From assembly GCF_947503045.1 (NCBI RefSeq), contig NZ_CANNCF010000003.1, positions 310,001-374,000 on the forward strand: a stretch of DNA of 64,000 nucleotides. The letters are read 5' to 3'. The position numbers and the translations under genes are program-made. The notes below the pieces were generated by a model. The model worked only from the letters and a program-made list of their open reading frames with translations, was not told where the DNA came from and ran no database searches. Below, piece by piece: positions 46,719-55,589 of this stretch. Source of the stretch: an uncultured Tateyamaria sp. GTDB taxonomy: Bacteria > Pseudomonadota > Alphaproteobacteria > Rhodobacterales > Rhodobacteraceae. How positions within the stretch are numbered: position 1 is the stretch's first letter; each line of letters begins with the position of its first letter.

Positions 46719-47078
46719 ATGAAGACATGCATTTTCAAAGCAACCGCATTGGCGGTCGCGCTTGCCTCAGGCACTCCGGCCCTAGCGGACGGATTCAAAC
46801 CCATCCTGACCGAGGACGCCTTTCGCACGCAGGTCGTGGGCAAGCGGCTGTTGCACGGTGAGGACCATATGACGTTCCGCGCCAACGGTCAGTTGGCTGG
46901 CAATTTTGGCGGCAAGCGCCTGAAAGGTGGGTGGGCCTGGCGCGAGCGGTACTGGTGCCGCACCCTGACCACCCATTCCAAGAACACCGACTGCCAGACA
47001 TGGGAAACCGACGGCAGGACATTCCGTGTCAAACGCGAATTCGGCAAGGGCGGCGGGTTTGAATATACCTTGAGATAA
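46719..47078 (+). CDS. Exported hypothetical protein, 119 residues
   Basis: A signal peptide (FKATALAVALASGTPALA) precedes a small domain: FRTQVVGKRLLHGEDHMTFR, NGQLAGNFGGKRLKGGWAWR and YWCRTLTTHSKNTDCQTWE with two cysteines that could form a disulfide. The repeated G/W pattern suggests an up-and-down barrel, like other small periplasmic proteins of Rhodobacteraceae. The gene ends four bases from the 3' end of rnpB, with which it converges. Confidence 0.72.
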   Translation: MKTCIFKATALAVALASGTPALADGFKPILTEDAFRTQVVGKRLLHGEDHMTFRANGQLAGNFGGKRLKGGWAWRERYWCRTLTTHSKNTDCQTWETDGRTFRVKREFGKGGGFEYTLR

Positions 47079-47082
47079 AAAT

Positions 47083-47478
47083 GCGCGGAGGGGCTGTAAG
47101 CCGGATTCTGTCTAGGACGGTTGCCCGCCCCGAGATGACCATTCCTCTCGAGGTGCTGTTGCCAACACCCCTCTAGCTGCCAACCCGGACCTGCTGGGGC
47201 AGAAGCGGCCCCGGGCCTTGCGGCCCACGCGGTCCCTATTTGGCATTGCTCCCGGTGGGGCTTGCCATGCGGGGGCTGTTGCCAGCCCCCCGGTGGGCTC
47301 TTACCCCACCGTTTCACCCTGGCCGACCCGTGGGCCGGTGGTTTGTTTTCTGTGGCGCTGTCCGTCGGGTTGCCCCGCCCGGGTGTTACCCGGCACCGTA
47401 TCTTCTGGGAGTCCGGACTTTCCTCTCAGGGTATTGGCATCAGCCAATGCCCGTAAGCGGCCATCCGCCCCTCCGCGC
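47083..47478 (-). ncRNA. rnpB: RNase P RNA
   Basis: On the minus strand the 5' end GCGCGGAGGGGCGGAT pairs with the 3' end CAGCCCCTCCGCGC to make helix P1. The conserved AGGAAAGTCCGGACTCC block (CR I) is near 47415-47435, and the 3' region CAGAATCCGGCTTACAG contains the universal P4 partner. Length about 396 nt is normal for bacterial type A RNase P RNA. A run of Ts right after P1 probably ends transcription. Ends are set from pairing, good to a few bases. Confidence 0.95.
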
Positions 47479-47486
47479 AAGGATCG

Positions 47487-47515
47487 CCTTACGTGTGGCG
47501 ATGGGGGCGCGTCAA
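47487..47515 (-). promoter_or_regulatory. rnpB promoter
   Basis: On the minus strand TTGACG (47515-47510), 17 bases, GTAAGG (47492-47487), placing the start about eight bases downstream at the predicted 5' end of P1. Confidence 0.6.
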
Positions 47516-47547
47516 TGGGGGCCGTGGTGCGGGTTGCGCCTGCGGGA

Positions 47548-47582
47548 GCCTCCGGCGGTGGTATTTTTGGTCAGAAGAAACA
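47548..47582 (+). repeat. Dispersed intergenic repeat, copy B
   Basis: 35 bp, GCCTCCGGCGGTGGTATTTT to AGAAGAAACA, between rnpB promoter and the ampD stop (11 bases from the stop). Differs from copy A at one position. Confidence 0.8.
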
Positions 47583-47592
47583 CTTGGTGCTT

Positions 47593-48258
47593 TCACGTTC
47601 GGAGCGTTGATCGCTTGAAAGGCGCGAAGTCTTCGGGCTCAAGCGGGCCGGTCTTGAAGGGGCGATGGCGCAGGCGCACGGTGGCAAGAAGCGTGTCAGG
47701 ATCGGCCTCGGCCGTGTAACCCGCCCGCCGCGCAATACGCGAAAAATTGTCCATGGTCGGATCGTCCTGTCCGGCTTCGACATCTCGCTTGCCCGCAAAC
47801 CCCTGTGCTTCAAGCCGCGCCCAGTCAAACCACGGACCCGGATCAAACTTGCGCCCCGGTGCCATATCCGAGTGCCCAATCACGTTCTGTGCGGGCATGT
47901 CCCAGCCTACGAGGATGCGGCCCAGCAGCGCTTCAAGGCTTTGCATCAACGGCTCTGCAAACGGCCCCTGTCCGTCATTGTCGAGCTCGATCCCGATGGA
48001 GCGAGAATTGATATCCGAAAACCCCTGCCATTCGCCCACCCCGGCATGCCAGGCGCGCAGGCCTTCACCCACCAGTTGGCTCACACGGCCTGTCTTGCAG
48101 ATCACGTAATGGGCCGACACCTCATGGGCCGGGTCACACAGGCGCGCGATGGCCGCGTCGGCGCTCTGCATGGCGGTGTAGTGCAGCACGACAAAGCGCG
48201 GGATAAGCCCATCCCGTCGGGGGCCGCAATTCGGGGACGGGTGCTGGTGGATCTCCAC
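47593..48258 (-). CDS. ampD: N-acetylmuramoyl-L-alanine amidase (AmpD type)
   Basis: 221 residues if GTG 48258 is used; an ATG at 48315 would give 19 more residues and overlap the upstream gene. PSPNCGPRRDGLIPRFVVLH then YTAM holds the first zinc His; SAHYVICKTGRVSQLV and NVIGHSDMAPGRKFDPG hold the remaining catalytic residues. It cleaves muramyl peptides, typically anhydro-MurNAc-peptides, during peptidoglycan recycling. No signal peptide, consistent with a cytoplasmic AmpD. Confidence 0.9.
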   Translation of the reverse strand: MEIHQHPSPNCGPRRDGLIPRFVVLHYTAMQSADAAIARLCDPAHEVSAHYVICKTGRVSQLVGEGLRAWHAGVGEWQGFSDINSRSIGIELDNDGQGPFAEPLMQSLEALLGRILVGWDMPAQNVIGHSDMAPGRKFDPGPWFDWARLEAQGFAGKRDVEAGQDDPTMDNFSRIARRAGYTAEADPDTLLATVRLRHRPFKTGPLEPEDFAPFKRSTLRT

Positions 48259-48265
48259 CGCCGGT

Positions 48266-49048
48266 TCAGCCGCCAGAGGCGCGCCGGAACGGGGCCGGAT
48301 CCCAACCGCAGGCATAGCCGTCCCCATCCGGGTCCAGACCCTTGCGGTCGCGTTCGGGCCCGCCAAAGGCCAGAAAATCGATCTGCGCCTCATCCGAAGA
48401 GTTGTACTGCGCGCAATTGCGCTGCGTGCGGGCCGCAGAGGCAATGCTGACACGGCGGTGCACCTGCGTGCCGCGCGGATGGCTGGTCTGCAGCGCATAT
48501 TGCACGACATTGGGCTGAGCGTTGCCGCTGCGCGATGGCAGGGCGGTGGGCTGGATCACCTCATATTGCTGCCGGTTGGCGGCGATCCGTGCCGCATCGC
48601 TTTCGATGGATTGGCGCGAGGCGACCGCGTCAAAATTGTTTTCGTCCGAAATGCCGGGATTGTTCAGCACCGGTGGTGCTGCGTTGGCGGGGCTGGCGTT
48701 GACCACGGTCTGCCCTGAATTGGCCCGCGCGGCGGCAGCATCGTTGGCCAACGCGATCTGTGCCAGTTCTGCATCCAGCCCCTGCGGATCCGTGACAGCC
48801 CGCGCCGATGAGGCAGGTTGCGGTGTGCCGGGCAGGGGCAAGGTCGACGTTCCGACGGCCGGGGCCGCCGGAACGGTCCCGTTGGCCAGTTGTGCGGCGC
48901 GCGCATCACGCGCTGCCAGTGTGCTTGGGTTGTCAAAGCCCACTCCGCGTCCGGGGTTCACTGCCCCGGCCCCGCTGTCTGGAATGGCAGGCTGACAGGC
49001 GGCCAGTGCGGCGCCTGCCATCAGGAAAAGAACGTGTCGGATCGTCAT
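48266..49048 (-). CDS. Lipoprotein with excalibur-like C-terminal motif
   Basis: 260 residues. The lipobox LAAC (Cys18) ends the signal. Residues 20-180 are low-complexity, rich in Ala, Pro, Asn and Ser, probably an extended periplasmic linker. The C-terminus RNCAQYNSSDEAQIDFLAFG then KGLDPDGDGYACGWDPAPFR resembles the excalibur Ca2+-binding loop (DxDxDGxAC). Anchored in the envelope, upstream of the amidase gene, so a cell-wall role is plausible. Confidence 0.78.
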   Translation of the reverse strand: MTIRHVLFLMAGAALAACQPAIPDSGAGAVNPGRGVGFDNPSTLAARDARAAQLANGTVPAAPAVGTSTLPLPGTPQPASSARAVTDPQGLDAELAQIALANDAAAARANSGQTVVNASPANAAPPVLNNPGISDENNFDAVASRQSIESDAARIAANRQQYEVIQPTALPSRSGNAQPNVVQYALQTSHPRGTQVHRRVSIASAARTQRNCAQYNSSDEAQIDFLAFGGPERDRKGLDPDGDGYACGWDPAPFRRASGG

Positions 49049-49085
49049 ATCTGCTCAACCCTTTTTGGGTGCTGTTTGGCGGTTT

Positions 49086-50570
49086 CTACCACCATTTCGA
49101 AGGCTTGGCCACAAACCCGGCCCGTGCCTCCAGCGCATAAGCGGTGTTCAGCAAATCGCCCTCTTCCCAGGGCCGCCCGATCAGCTGAAGACCCAAGGGC
49201 AGACCTTGCGCGTCCTGACCGGCAGGTACGGCGATGCCGGGCAGGCCCGCCATGTTGACCGTCACCGTAAAGACGTCGTTGAGATACATCTCGACCGGGT
49301 CATCCGAGGCCTCGCCCAGACCAAAGGCCGCAGAGGGTGTCGCAGGCGTCAGGATCGCATCGACCCCTTGCGCAAACACATCCTCAAAGTCCCTTTTGAT
49401 CAGCGTACGGACCTTGCGGGCGCGGTTGTAGTAGGCGTCATAGAACCCTGCAGACAGCACGTAGGTGCCGATCATCACGCGGCGCTGCACCTCGGCCCCG
49501 AACCCTTCGGCACGGGTCTTTTCATACATTTCTGTGATGCCGTCGCCCTGATCAAGCTTGGCGCGGTGGCCATAGCGCACTCCGTCATAGCGCGCGAGGT
49601 TGCTTGAGGCTTCAGCCGGAGCAATCACGTAATAAGCAGGCAGCGCGTATTTTGTGTGCGGCAGCGAGATATCGACGATCTCGGCACCTGCATCGCGCAG
49701 CATGGCGGTGCCTTCGGCCCACAGCGTCTCGATCTCGTCGGGCATGCCGTCCATGCGGTATTCCTTTGGAATCCCGATCTTTTTGCCCTTGATGTCGCCA
49801 GTCAGCATCGCCTCGAAATTCGGCACGGGCAGGTCGGCGGACGTGGAATCCTTGGGATCGTGGCTGCACATGGCCTCAAGCATGATTGCGCCATCGCGCA
49901 CCGATTTGGTCATCGGCCCGGCCTGATCCAACGACGAAGCAAAGGCCACCACGCCCCAGCGCGAGCAGCGCCCATAGGTCGGCTTGATCCCCGTGATGCC
50001 AACAAAGGCAGCAGGCTGGCGGATCGAGCCGCCCGTGTCTGTGCCGGTCGCGGCCAGGCAGAGGTCAGCCGCCACAGCCGAGGCCGACCCGCCCGACGAC
50101 CCACCGGGTGTCAGTGCCGTGTCGTCATTGCCACGCCTCCATGGGTTGACCGCGTTGCCGTAGACAGAGGTTTCGTTGGACGAGCCCATGGCGAATTCGT
50201 CCATGTTCAGCTTGCCCAGCATCACCGCCCCTGCATCGAACAGGTTCTGGGTGATCGTGCTTTCGTATTGCGGCAAAAATCCTTCGAGGATGCGCGATCC
50301 GGCCTGGGACGGCACGCCCTTGGTGCAGAACAGATCCTTGATCCCGATGGGCAGGCCACACATGGCGGGCGCGTCACCGGCCTTGATGCGCGCATCGGCG
50401 GCGGCGGCCTGATCGCGGGCGATCTCGGGCGTGTGGTGGACAAAGGCGTTCAGTGCGCCCGCAGCATCGATTTCGCTCAGGCAGGCATCTGTCAGTTCGA
50501 CACTTGTCACATCGCCCTTGCGCAGCGCATCGCGCGCCTCGGCCAAAGTCAATTTATTCAATTCGCTCAT
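49086..50570 (-). CDS. gatA: Glutamyl/aspartyl-tRNA amidotransferase subunit A
   Basis: 494 residues from ATG 50570. Amidase signature residues are visible: [14 protein letters not shown] (catalytic Lys), [18 protein letters not shown] (Ser) and [14 protein letters not shown] (nucleophile Ser). It supplies ammonia for converting Glu-tRNA(Gln) and Asp-tRNA(Asn). gatC lies immediately upstream; gatB is not in the window. Confidence 0.96.
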   Translation of the reverse strand: MSELNKLTLAEARDALRKGDVTSVELTDACLSEIDAAGALNAFVHHTPEIARDQAAAADARIKAGDAPAMCGLPIGIKDLFCTKGVPSQAGSRILEGFLPQYESTITQNLFDAGAVMLGKLNMDEFAMGSSNETSVYGNAVNPWRRGNDDTALTPGGSSGGSASAVAADLCLAATGTDTGGSIRQPAAFVGITGIKPTYGRCSRWGVVAFASSLDQAGPMTKSVRDGAIMLEAMCSHDPKDSTSADLPVPNFEAMLTGDIKGKKIGIPKEYRMDGMPDEIETLWAEGTAMLRDAGAEIVDISLPHTKYALPAYYVIAPAEASSNLARYDGVRYGHRAKLDQGDGITEMYEKTRAEGFGAEVQRRVMIGTYVLSAGFYDAYYNRARKVRTLIKRDFEDVFAQGVDAILTPATPSAAFGLGEASDDPVEMYLNDVFTVTVNMAGLPGIAVPAGQDAQGLPLGLQLIGRPWEEGDLLNTAYALEARAGFVAKPSKWW

Positions 50571-50615
50571 GGGTTCTTCCCTGCATTCAACTTCGGGCTC
50601 CGCCTGTTCACGGCT

Positions 50616-50638
50616 GAAACGCTCCCCCGGAGCGTTTC
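50616..50638. repeat. Perfect 10-bp inverted repeat between gatC and gatA
   Basis: GAAACGCTCC, three-base loop, GGAGCGTTTC in the 79-base gap. No T-run. A stable intercistronic stem that could affect the gatC/gatA ratio or mRNA processing. Confidence 0.6.
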
Positions 50639-50649
50639 CAAGACGCCGC

Positions 50650-50937
50650 TCACTCAACCACCTTCGGCACCGCAAAGAACCCCTCGCGCGCGTCTGGTGC
50701 GTTGGTCAGCACCGCCTCTTGCTGGCTGCCATCGGTGACCTCGTCCACGCGCCGTTTCAGACGCTGTGGCGTGACGGATGTCATCGGCTCGACGCCGTCC
50801 ACGTCCACTTCACTCAACTGTTCGATAAAGCCGAGGATCGTGTTGAACTCCGCCGCCAGTGCAGGCAGGCGCTCGGGCGCGACCTGAATGCGGGCCAGTT
50901 TCGCCACGCGCTTGGCAGTGCTTTCGTCGATGGACAT
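50650..50937 (-). CDS. gatC: Glutamyl/aspartyl-tRNA amidotransferase subunit C
   Basis: 95 residues from ATG 50937. [39 protein letters not shown] and the C-terminal [12 protein letters not shown] are the GatC hallmarks (the last is the conserved F-x-V-P-K-V-V/I). It stabilises GatA-GatB. Confidence 0.95.
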   Translation of the reverse strand: MSIDESTAKRVAKLARIQVAPERLPALAAEFNTILGFIEQLSEVDVDGVEPMTSVTPQRLKRRVDEVTDGSQQEAVLTNAPDAREGFFAVPKVVE

Positions 50938-50970
50938 GTGCAACCCTTCGAAATACCAGTTGCGCAGGCT

Positions 50971-51671
50971 TTAGCGCGCGCGCGACAGGCCTTCAAGAGG
51001 ATGCGCGGCGATATGGCGGACGTAGACCTCGATCATCCAGCCCAGCATCAGTGCATTGAGCAGATGCCAGGCAAAATGTGTGCCCGATGGCAGGCGGGCG
51101 CAAAGGGTCTCGTCAACCGAGCGCAGCGTCAGCGACAGCATCAGGATGGCGACCCCGATCATGAGACCCTTCGCAAATTCCGGATAGCGTGGCCACAAGA
51201 GCACCGCATAGATCGCGATCAGCACGGGCACGGGGACATAGCCCGCCGACACCCCTAACACCGGCAGCCCCTGCCAGATCGGTACGGTCAGCGCGGCGTA
51301 GGGAACAAACAGCGCGGTGCCCAACCCGGCCATCCACAATGGCATGCCCCAGACATCCCGGTTCACCGCAAAGATATAAAGCAGGATGTAGCCGAGGATC
51401 GGCAGCACATCGACAATAGCCGCCGGATCGGCAGCACATCGACAATAGCCGCCCAAACCTGCGCATGGGTGTGAAACAGGTAACTGCCCACCCCGATGAC
51501 GCCCAGCACCGCCGCAAGTGCGCGGCCCAGCGGCAAGCCCGCGCTGCGCCGCCACATGATGAGTGCTGCCAGCACAAAGGCCGCATTGGTGACCGCGTTG
51601 ATCGGTTCAGCCCAATAGTGCGGGCCCAGTCGCTCGCAATAGCCATCAATCTGGCGCCACAACCCGTCCAC
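50971..51671 (-). pseudogene. Ceramidase-like membrane protein disrupted by a 29-bp tandem duplication
   Basis: The 5' part (GTG 51671; WRQIDGYCERLGPHYWAEPI, then NAVTNAAFVLAALIMWRR) and the 3' part (VDVLPILGYILLYIFAVNRD to WHLLNALMLGWMIEVYVRHI) are in different frames. Joined, they give about 220 residues of a seven-helix protein of the ceramidase (alkaline ceramidase/PaqR-like) family, with the H in GSYLFHTHAQVW and the late D/H region. The break lies exactly at a perfect 29-bp tandem repeat; removing one copy restores one frame. Either a recent null mutation or a slippage switch. Function of the bacterial family is uncertain. Confidence 0.8.
51396..51453. repeat. Two perfect tandem copies of a 29-bp unit
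   Basis: Copy 1 at 51396-51424 and copy 2 at 51425-51453, each starting GGATCGGCAGCACATCG and ending AATAGCCGCC. 29 is not a multiple of three, so the duplication shifts the frame of the ceramidase-like gene. Confidence 0.95.
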
Positions 51672-51866
51672 GGCACCTCGCTATGTTCATCCGAAAACCG
51701 TCCAGACCGCAGGTGATCCGCGCATCCGTCCAATCAAACCCCCGTTCCGTCTATGTTTTAAAAAAACCTCCGCCCACTGCCTGACAGGTGGCCTTGCCAC
51801 CGAAAAGGGGGACTCCCGAAATCTCAAACCCGCGTTAAGGTGAGATCAAAAGCGGGGGACTTCGAC

Positions 51867-52559
51867 ATGAATATCATCTGGCTCGGCCATGGCAGCTTTC
51901 GCATCGAAATCGGCGATCAGGTGCTGCTGATTGACCCCTGGTTGACCGGCAACCCGATGCTGTCCGAAGACCAGCACGACGCAGCGGTCGAGGGTGCGAC
52001 CCACATTCTGATCACCCACGGCCATTTCGATCACACTGCAGACGTTGTCGCGATCAGCAAGACAACCGGCGCGCCGGTCTCTGCGGTCTATGAGCTGGGC
52101 AAGCACCTGCATGGGCTGGGCGCGGTCGAAGGGCACGCCTATGGCAAGGGCGGCACCATCAGCCTCGGAGATGTCAGCGCCACGCTGGTGCCCGCCTCGC
52201 ATTCCTCGTCGATCGAAGTGGACGGGCGCGGAGTCTACATGGGGGCCGAATGCGGGTTCATCCTGCGCGGTGAGGGCAAGACGGTCTACATCTCGGGCGA
52301 CACCGACATCATGGCCGACATGGACTGGATCGGGGACTATTTCAAACCGGATATCGGCATTCTGTCGGCGGGGGGTTATTTCACCATGGATATGGCGGGC
52401 GCGGCCTATGCGGCCAAGCGCTATTTCAACTTCTCCACCGTGATCCCCTGCCACTACCGCACCTTCCCGCTGCTGGAACAAAGCGCTGCGGCGCTGGTCG
52501 CAGGCCTGCCCGGGGTCGATGTGATCGAACCACAAATGATGCAGGCGATTGCCCTGTGA
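51867..52559 (+). CDS. UPF0173 metal-dependent hydrolase (MBL fold)
   Basis: 230 residues from ATG 51867 behind GGGGGA. Metallo-beta-lactamase motifs are ITHGHFDHTADV (HxHxDH), VPASHSSS, YISGDTDIMADM (metal Asp) and VIPCHYRTFP (late His). It belongs to the UPF0173/YtkL group. Its TGA overlaps the GTG of the first cyclase gene (GTGA), so the two are coupled. Some cyclic-nucleotide phosphodiesterases have this fold, but the substrate here is not known. Confidence 0.9.
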   Translation: MNIIWLGHGSFRIEIGDQVLLIDPWLTGNPMLSEDQHDAAVEGATHILITHGHFDHTADVVAISKTTGAPVSAVYELGKHLHGLGAVEGHAYGKGGTISLGDVSATLVPASHSSSIEVDGRGVYMGAECGFILRGEGKTVYISGDTDIMADMDWIGDYFKPDIGILSAGGYFTMDMAGAAYAAKRYFNFSTVIPCHYRTFPLLEQSAAALVAGLPGVDVIEPQMMQAIAL

Positions 52560-53539
52560 GCACGGCAGGCGATCCCTTCACCCCCTCGCCCGAAATCGCT
52601 GCCATCGCGCGGCGCTGGTTGATCACATATGCCGGGCGCAACGCGGACGCGGTGGTCAAGCTGTTCTCATGTTCGGGCGCGGTAAGCTACATCGGCTCGG
52701 ATGACGGCGAATTCTTTGAAGGGGCCGAGACAAGGCGCATGTTCGGTGCCTTCACCAACCATCAGGTGGTGCTGGAGCTTGAGGACATGCAGGCCAAAGG
52801 GTTCGAATCCGGGTCGGTCGCCTGGGCCTATGTCCACACCACCGTCCACTCGCCCGAGGCTGGCATGCGAGTACGCTTCCGCACCACAATGGTCCTGTCG
52901 CTGGAAGACGCGGTGTGGCGGGTGGTGCATGTTCACAACTCCAACCCCAAGCCCAACATGGAATCGATGGGCTACCAGTCCCCCAACCTCGAAGCGCTTG
53001 CCGCCGCTGCGCAAAGCAACGAGATCACGCTGGGCCATACCGGCATCGCCTCGGTCATGTTCACCGACATCGTGGACAGCACCGCATTGGCGGCCGCAAC
53101 GGGCGATGCGAGGTGGAGCCGGATTGTCACGGACCATGTGGCCGCGATCACGGCCCAGGTCACGGCGGGTGGCGGTACGCTGGTCAAATCGCTGGGCGAC
53201 GGGACCTTGTCGACGTTTGGCTCGGCTGCGACTGCAATGACGGCGGCCCGCGCGATCATGCAGGCCACGGCAGACAGCACTGCCGAACCCCGCCTGCGCC
53301 TGCGCGTCGGCATCCATACCGGTGATGTGGTCGAGGCACAGGGCGACTTCCTCGGCTCGGTCGTGAACAAGGCCGCCCGCGTCGCCGCCGCCGCAGCGCC
53401 GGACGAAATCCGTGTCTCGGACGCAACCCGCGCCATGATCGGCAGCAGCGCCGACTTCAGCTTTGCCGACGCCGTGTCCGTGCCCCTGAAAGGTCTCGAC
53501 GGCGAACACATCCTCTTCCGACTGGACTGGCAGACATGA
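52556..53539 (+). CDS. NTF2/SnoaL-like plus class III nucleotidyl cyclase, paralogue 1
   Basis: 327 residues, GTG start. Residues about 12-130 are an NTF2/SnoaL-like cone (IAAIARRWLITYAGRNADAV through WRVVHVHNSNPKPNM), a ligand-binding fold. Residues about 162-325 are a class III cyclase: MFTDIVDST (metal Asp171), LVKSLGDGTL (substrate Lys and second metal Asp), GIHTGDVVEA and VVNKAARV (transition-state Asn and Arg). The residue three before that Asn, usually Asp or Thr in adenylyl cyclases, is Ser. Predicted soluble enzyme making cAMP (cGMP less likely). First of four tandem paralogues. Confidence 0.9.
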   Translation: MSTAGDPFTPSPEIAAIARRWLITYAGRNADAVVKLFSCSGAVSYIGSDDGEFFEGAETRRMFGAFTNHQVVLELEDMQAKGFESGSVAWAYVHTTVHSPEAGMRVRFRTTMVLSLEDAVWRVVHVHNSNPKPNMESMGYQSPNLEALAAAAQSNEITLGHTGIASVMFTDIVDSTALAAATGDARWSRIVTDHVAAITAQVTAGGGTLVKSLGDGTLSTFGSAATAMTAARAIMQATADSTAEPRLRLRVGIHTGDVVEAQGDFLGSVVNKAARVAAAAAPDEIRVSDATRAMIGSSADFSFADAVSVPLKGLDGEHILFRLDWQT

Positions 53540-53603
53540 GCGGGCGCAGCGCGGAGGTGCAGTTGAAAGGACTTGAGAGCCGTCACGTGATATACAACCG
53601 CAC

Positions 53604-54581
53604 ATGGCAGACATGATCAAAACCTCCCCCGAATTGCTGGCCGTGGCGCGGCGCTGGTATGAGGCGGTCACGTCACGCCGTCCGTCCGAACTCGCGAATT
53701 TCATGTCCAAGGATGACGCCGTCGGCTTTGTGGGGTCGGCCCATGGCGAGATGTGGTTTGGCCCGGCCGTGCGGCAGGCCATCGGTGCCCATTTCAACGA
53801 AATCCCCAAGGTCGAGGAAAAGCGTGAAGTCTTTGCGCAGGCGTTTGAAAACGGGCAGACCGGCTGGACCTTTTTCGCCATGGAATTCAAGTTCGAAACA
53901 CGACCCGAGCCGATCCTGTTTCACAGCACACTGGTCTTTGTGCTTGAGGAAGGGGCGTGGAAGATCGTGTTCCGCCACACTTCGGTGCCCACATCCAACA
54001 TGGACAGCACCGGCCACGAGCATTCCGCCATTCAGGCGCTGGTCGAGGCGGCGCAAAAAGGGTTCTCGCTGGGCCAGCGCGAGGGGCTGGCCTCGGTCAT
54101 GTTCACCGACATCGTGGGGTCCTCGACGCTGGGGGCGGCGCTGGGCGATCGGGTCTGGTCCGCGCTTGTGGGGGATCATTTTGCGGCGCTGCGCGAGATC
54201 ATCGAAGATCACGGCGGACAGTTCGTCAAATCGCTGGGGGATGGGACGATGTCGTCCTTTGCCTCGGCGCGCCGTGCGCTGGCAGCAGCGCAGGCCATTC
54301 AGCGCCACATGGCAGAACAGGACCATGAGCCGCGCCTTGATCTGCGCATCGGGTTGCACACGGGCGATGTGGTTCAATCCGATGACGACTTTTTCGGTTC
54401 GGTCGTGAACAAGGCGGCCCGGATCACCGCCAGCGCGGGGGCCGGTGACATCTGTGTGTCGGATGTGACCAAGGTGATGGTGGGTTTGGGCGGCGATTTC
54501 ACCTTTGACGCGGGCCGCGACATTGCTCTCAGAGGGTTCGAGGGCGCGCACAAGGTGTTCCGCCTCGGCTGGCAGCCATGA
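53604..54581 (+). CDS. NTF2/SnoaL-like plus class III nucleotidyl cyclase, paralogue 2
   Basis: 325 residues from ATG 53604, 64 bases after paralogue 1. The N-domain starts SPELLAVARRWYEAVTSRRP and ends WKIVFRHTSVPTSNMD. The cyclase domain has MFTDIVGSS, FVKSLGDGTM, GLHTGDVVQS and VVNKAARI; the substrate-position residue is Ser, as in paralogue 1. All metal and catalytic positions are kept. No membrane segment. Its stop overlaps the start of paralogue 3 (ATGA). Confidence 0.9.
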   Translation: MADMIKTSPELLAVARRWYEAVTSRRPSELANFMSKDDAVGFVGSAHGEMWFGPAVRQAIGAHFNEIPKVEEKREVFAQAFENGQTGWTFFAMEFKFETRPEPILFHSTLVFVLEEGAWKIVFRHTSVPTSNMDSTGHEHSAIQALVEAAQKGFSLGQREGLASVMFTDIVGSSTLGAALGDRVWSALVGDHFAALREIIEDHGGQFVKSLGDGTMSSFASARRALAAAQAIQRHMAEQDHEPRLDLRIGLHTGDVVQSDDDFFGSVVNKAARITASAGAGDICVSDVTKVMVGLGGDFTFDAGRDIALRGFEGAHKVFRLGWQP

Positions 54582-55537
54582 TCCGCCCCTCGCCTGAAAT
54601 AGAAAGCATTGTGCGCCGCTGGACGACGCTGATCCGCACCCATCAGGTCGCCGACCTGCCGCACTACCTGTCGAGCTCAGAGGCGCTGATCTATATCGGC
54701 ACCGCCGACGGCGAAAGCTGGCGCGGACAACTGGTGCGCGACGGCATTTCCGATCACATGGCCGAAGTGCCCGATTTCACCGAAGACGGCGTTGAAATCG
54801 ACGCATGGGAAAACGGCGATACCGGCTGGGCCAATTACAAAAGCACCTTCACCTTTCCCGGCACCGGATCGCAGGGCGTGCACCGGGCCACCTTTGTTTT
54901 TGTGCTGGAACGGGGTAGTTGGAAGATGATCCAGCATCACATCAGCCAACCGGATTCCAATTTCGACAAGATGGGCGTGGAACATAGCGCCTTTCGGTCC
55001 CTGATCGAAGCGGCGCAGGCTGAAGAGCATGATTTCGGCACCGAAGGGCTGGCCTCGATCATGTTCACCGACATTGCCAATTCGACCGAACTGGCGCAGG
55101 CGGTGGGGGACCGGGTCTGGATCAGGGCGCTTGGCGCGCATATGGAACTGGTGCGCCGCGGCATTTCCGATCATTGCGGCACGCTGGTCAAATCGCTGGG
55201 CGATGGCACCATGTCGGCCTTTACCTCGGCGCACGCGGCACTGTCGGCGGCCCGCCAGATTCAAGCCGATGTGACCGCCGCCCTGTCCGAGCCGCCACTG
55301 TCCGTGCGCATCGGCATCCACACCGGCGAGGTGATCCGCGCGCAGGACGACTTTTTCGGCAATGTCGTGAACAAGGCCGCGCGCATCGCCGACACCGCCC
55401 GCCCCGGCGAGGTGCGCGTGTCCGAGGCGACAAAACTGATGGTCGACACGGGCGATATGTTTACCTTTGCTGATCCGGTCACTGAAACGCTCAAGGGGAT
55501 CAAGGACCCGCAACTGGTCTATTGCCTCGCCTATTGA
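54578..55537 (+). CDS. NTF2/SnoaL-like plus class III nucleotidyl cyclase, paralogue 3
   Basis: 319 residues, start coupled to paralogue 2 by ATGA. N-domain SPEIESIVRRWTTLIRTHQV to WKMIQHHISQPDSNFD. Cyclase motifs MFTDIANST, LVKSLGDGTM, GIHTGEVIRA and VVNKAARI are intact, but the substrate-position residue is Asn instead of Ser/Thr, the most divergent of the four. The N-domain also differs in its pocket-lining strand (YIGTADGESWRGQLVRDGIS), fitting a different ligand. Confidence 0.88.
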   Translation: MIRPSPEIESIVRRWTTLIRTHQVADLPHYLSSSEALIYIGTADGESWRGQLVRDGISDHMAEVPDFTEDGVEIDAWENGDTGWANYKSTFTFPGTGSQGVHRATFVFVLERGSWKMIQHHISQPDSNFDKMGVEHSAFRSLIEAAQAEEHDFGTEGLASIMFTDIANSTELAQAVGDRVWIRALGAHMELVRRGISDHCGTLVKSLGDGTMSAFTSAHAALSAARQIQADVTAALSEPPLSVRIGIHTGEVIRAQDDFFGNVVNKAARIADTARPGEVRVSEATKLMVDTGDMFTFADPVTETLKGIKDPQLVYCLAY

Positions 55538-55589
55538 CCCGCAAAAACAGGCAGCGCACGCTGTCGGGGATTAAGCACAAGGCCATTTC

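Noticed and set aside
51396-51453. 29-bp direct repeat as a CRISPR-like element
   Set aside because: The copies are adjacent with no spacer and lie inside a coding sequence; it is a simple tandem duplication.
51787-51801. GGTGGC/GCCACC hairpin similar to the one at 6462-6477
   Set aside because: Shared stem is only six bases, distances to the next start differ, and flanks are unrelated; likely coincidence.
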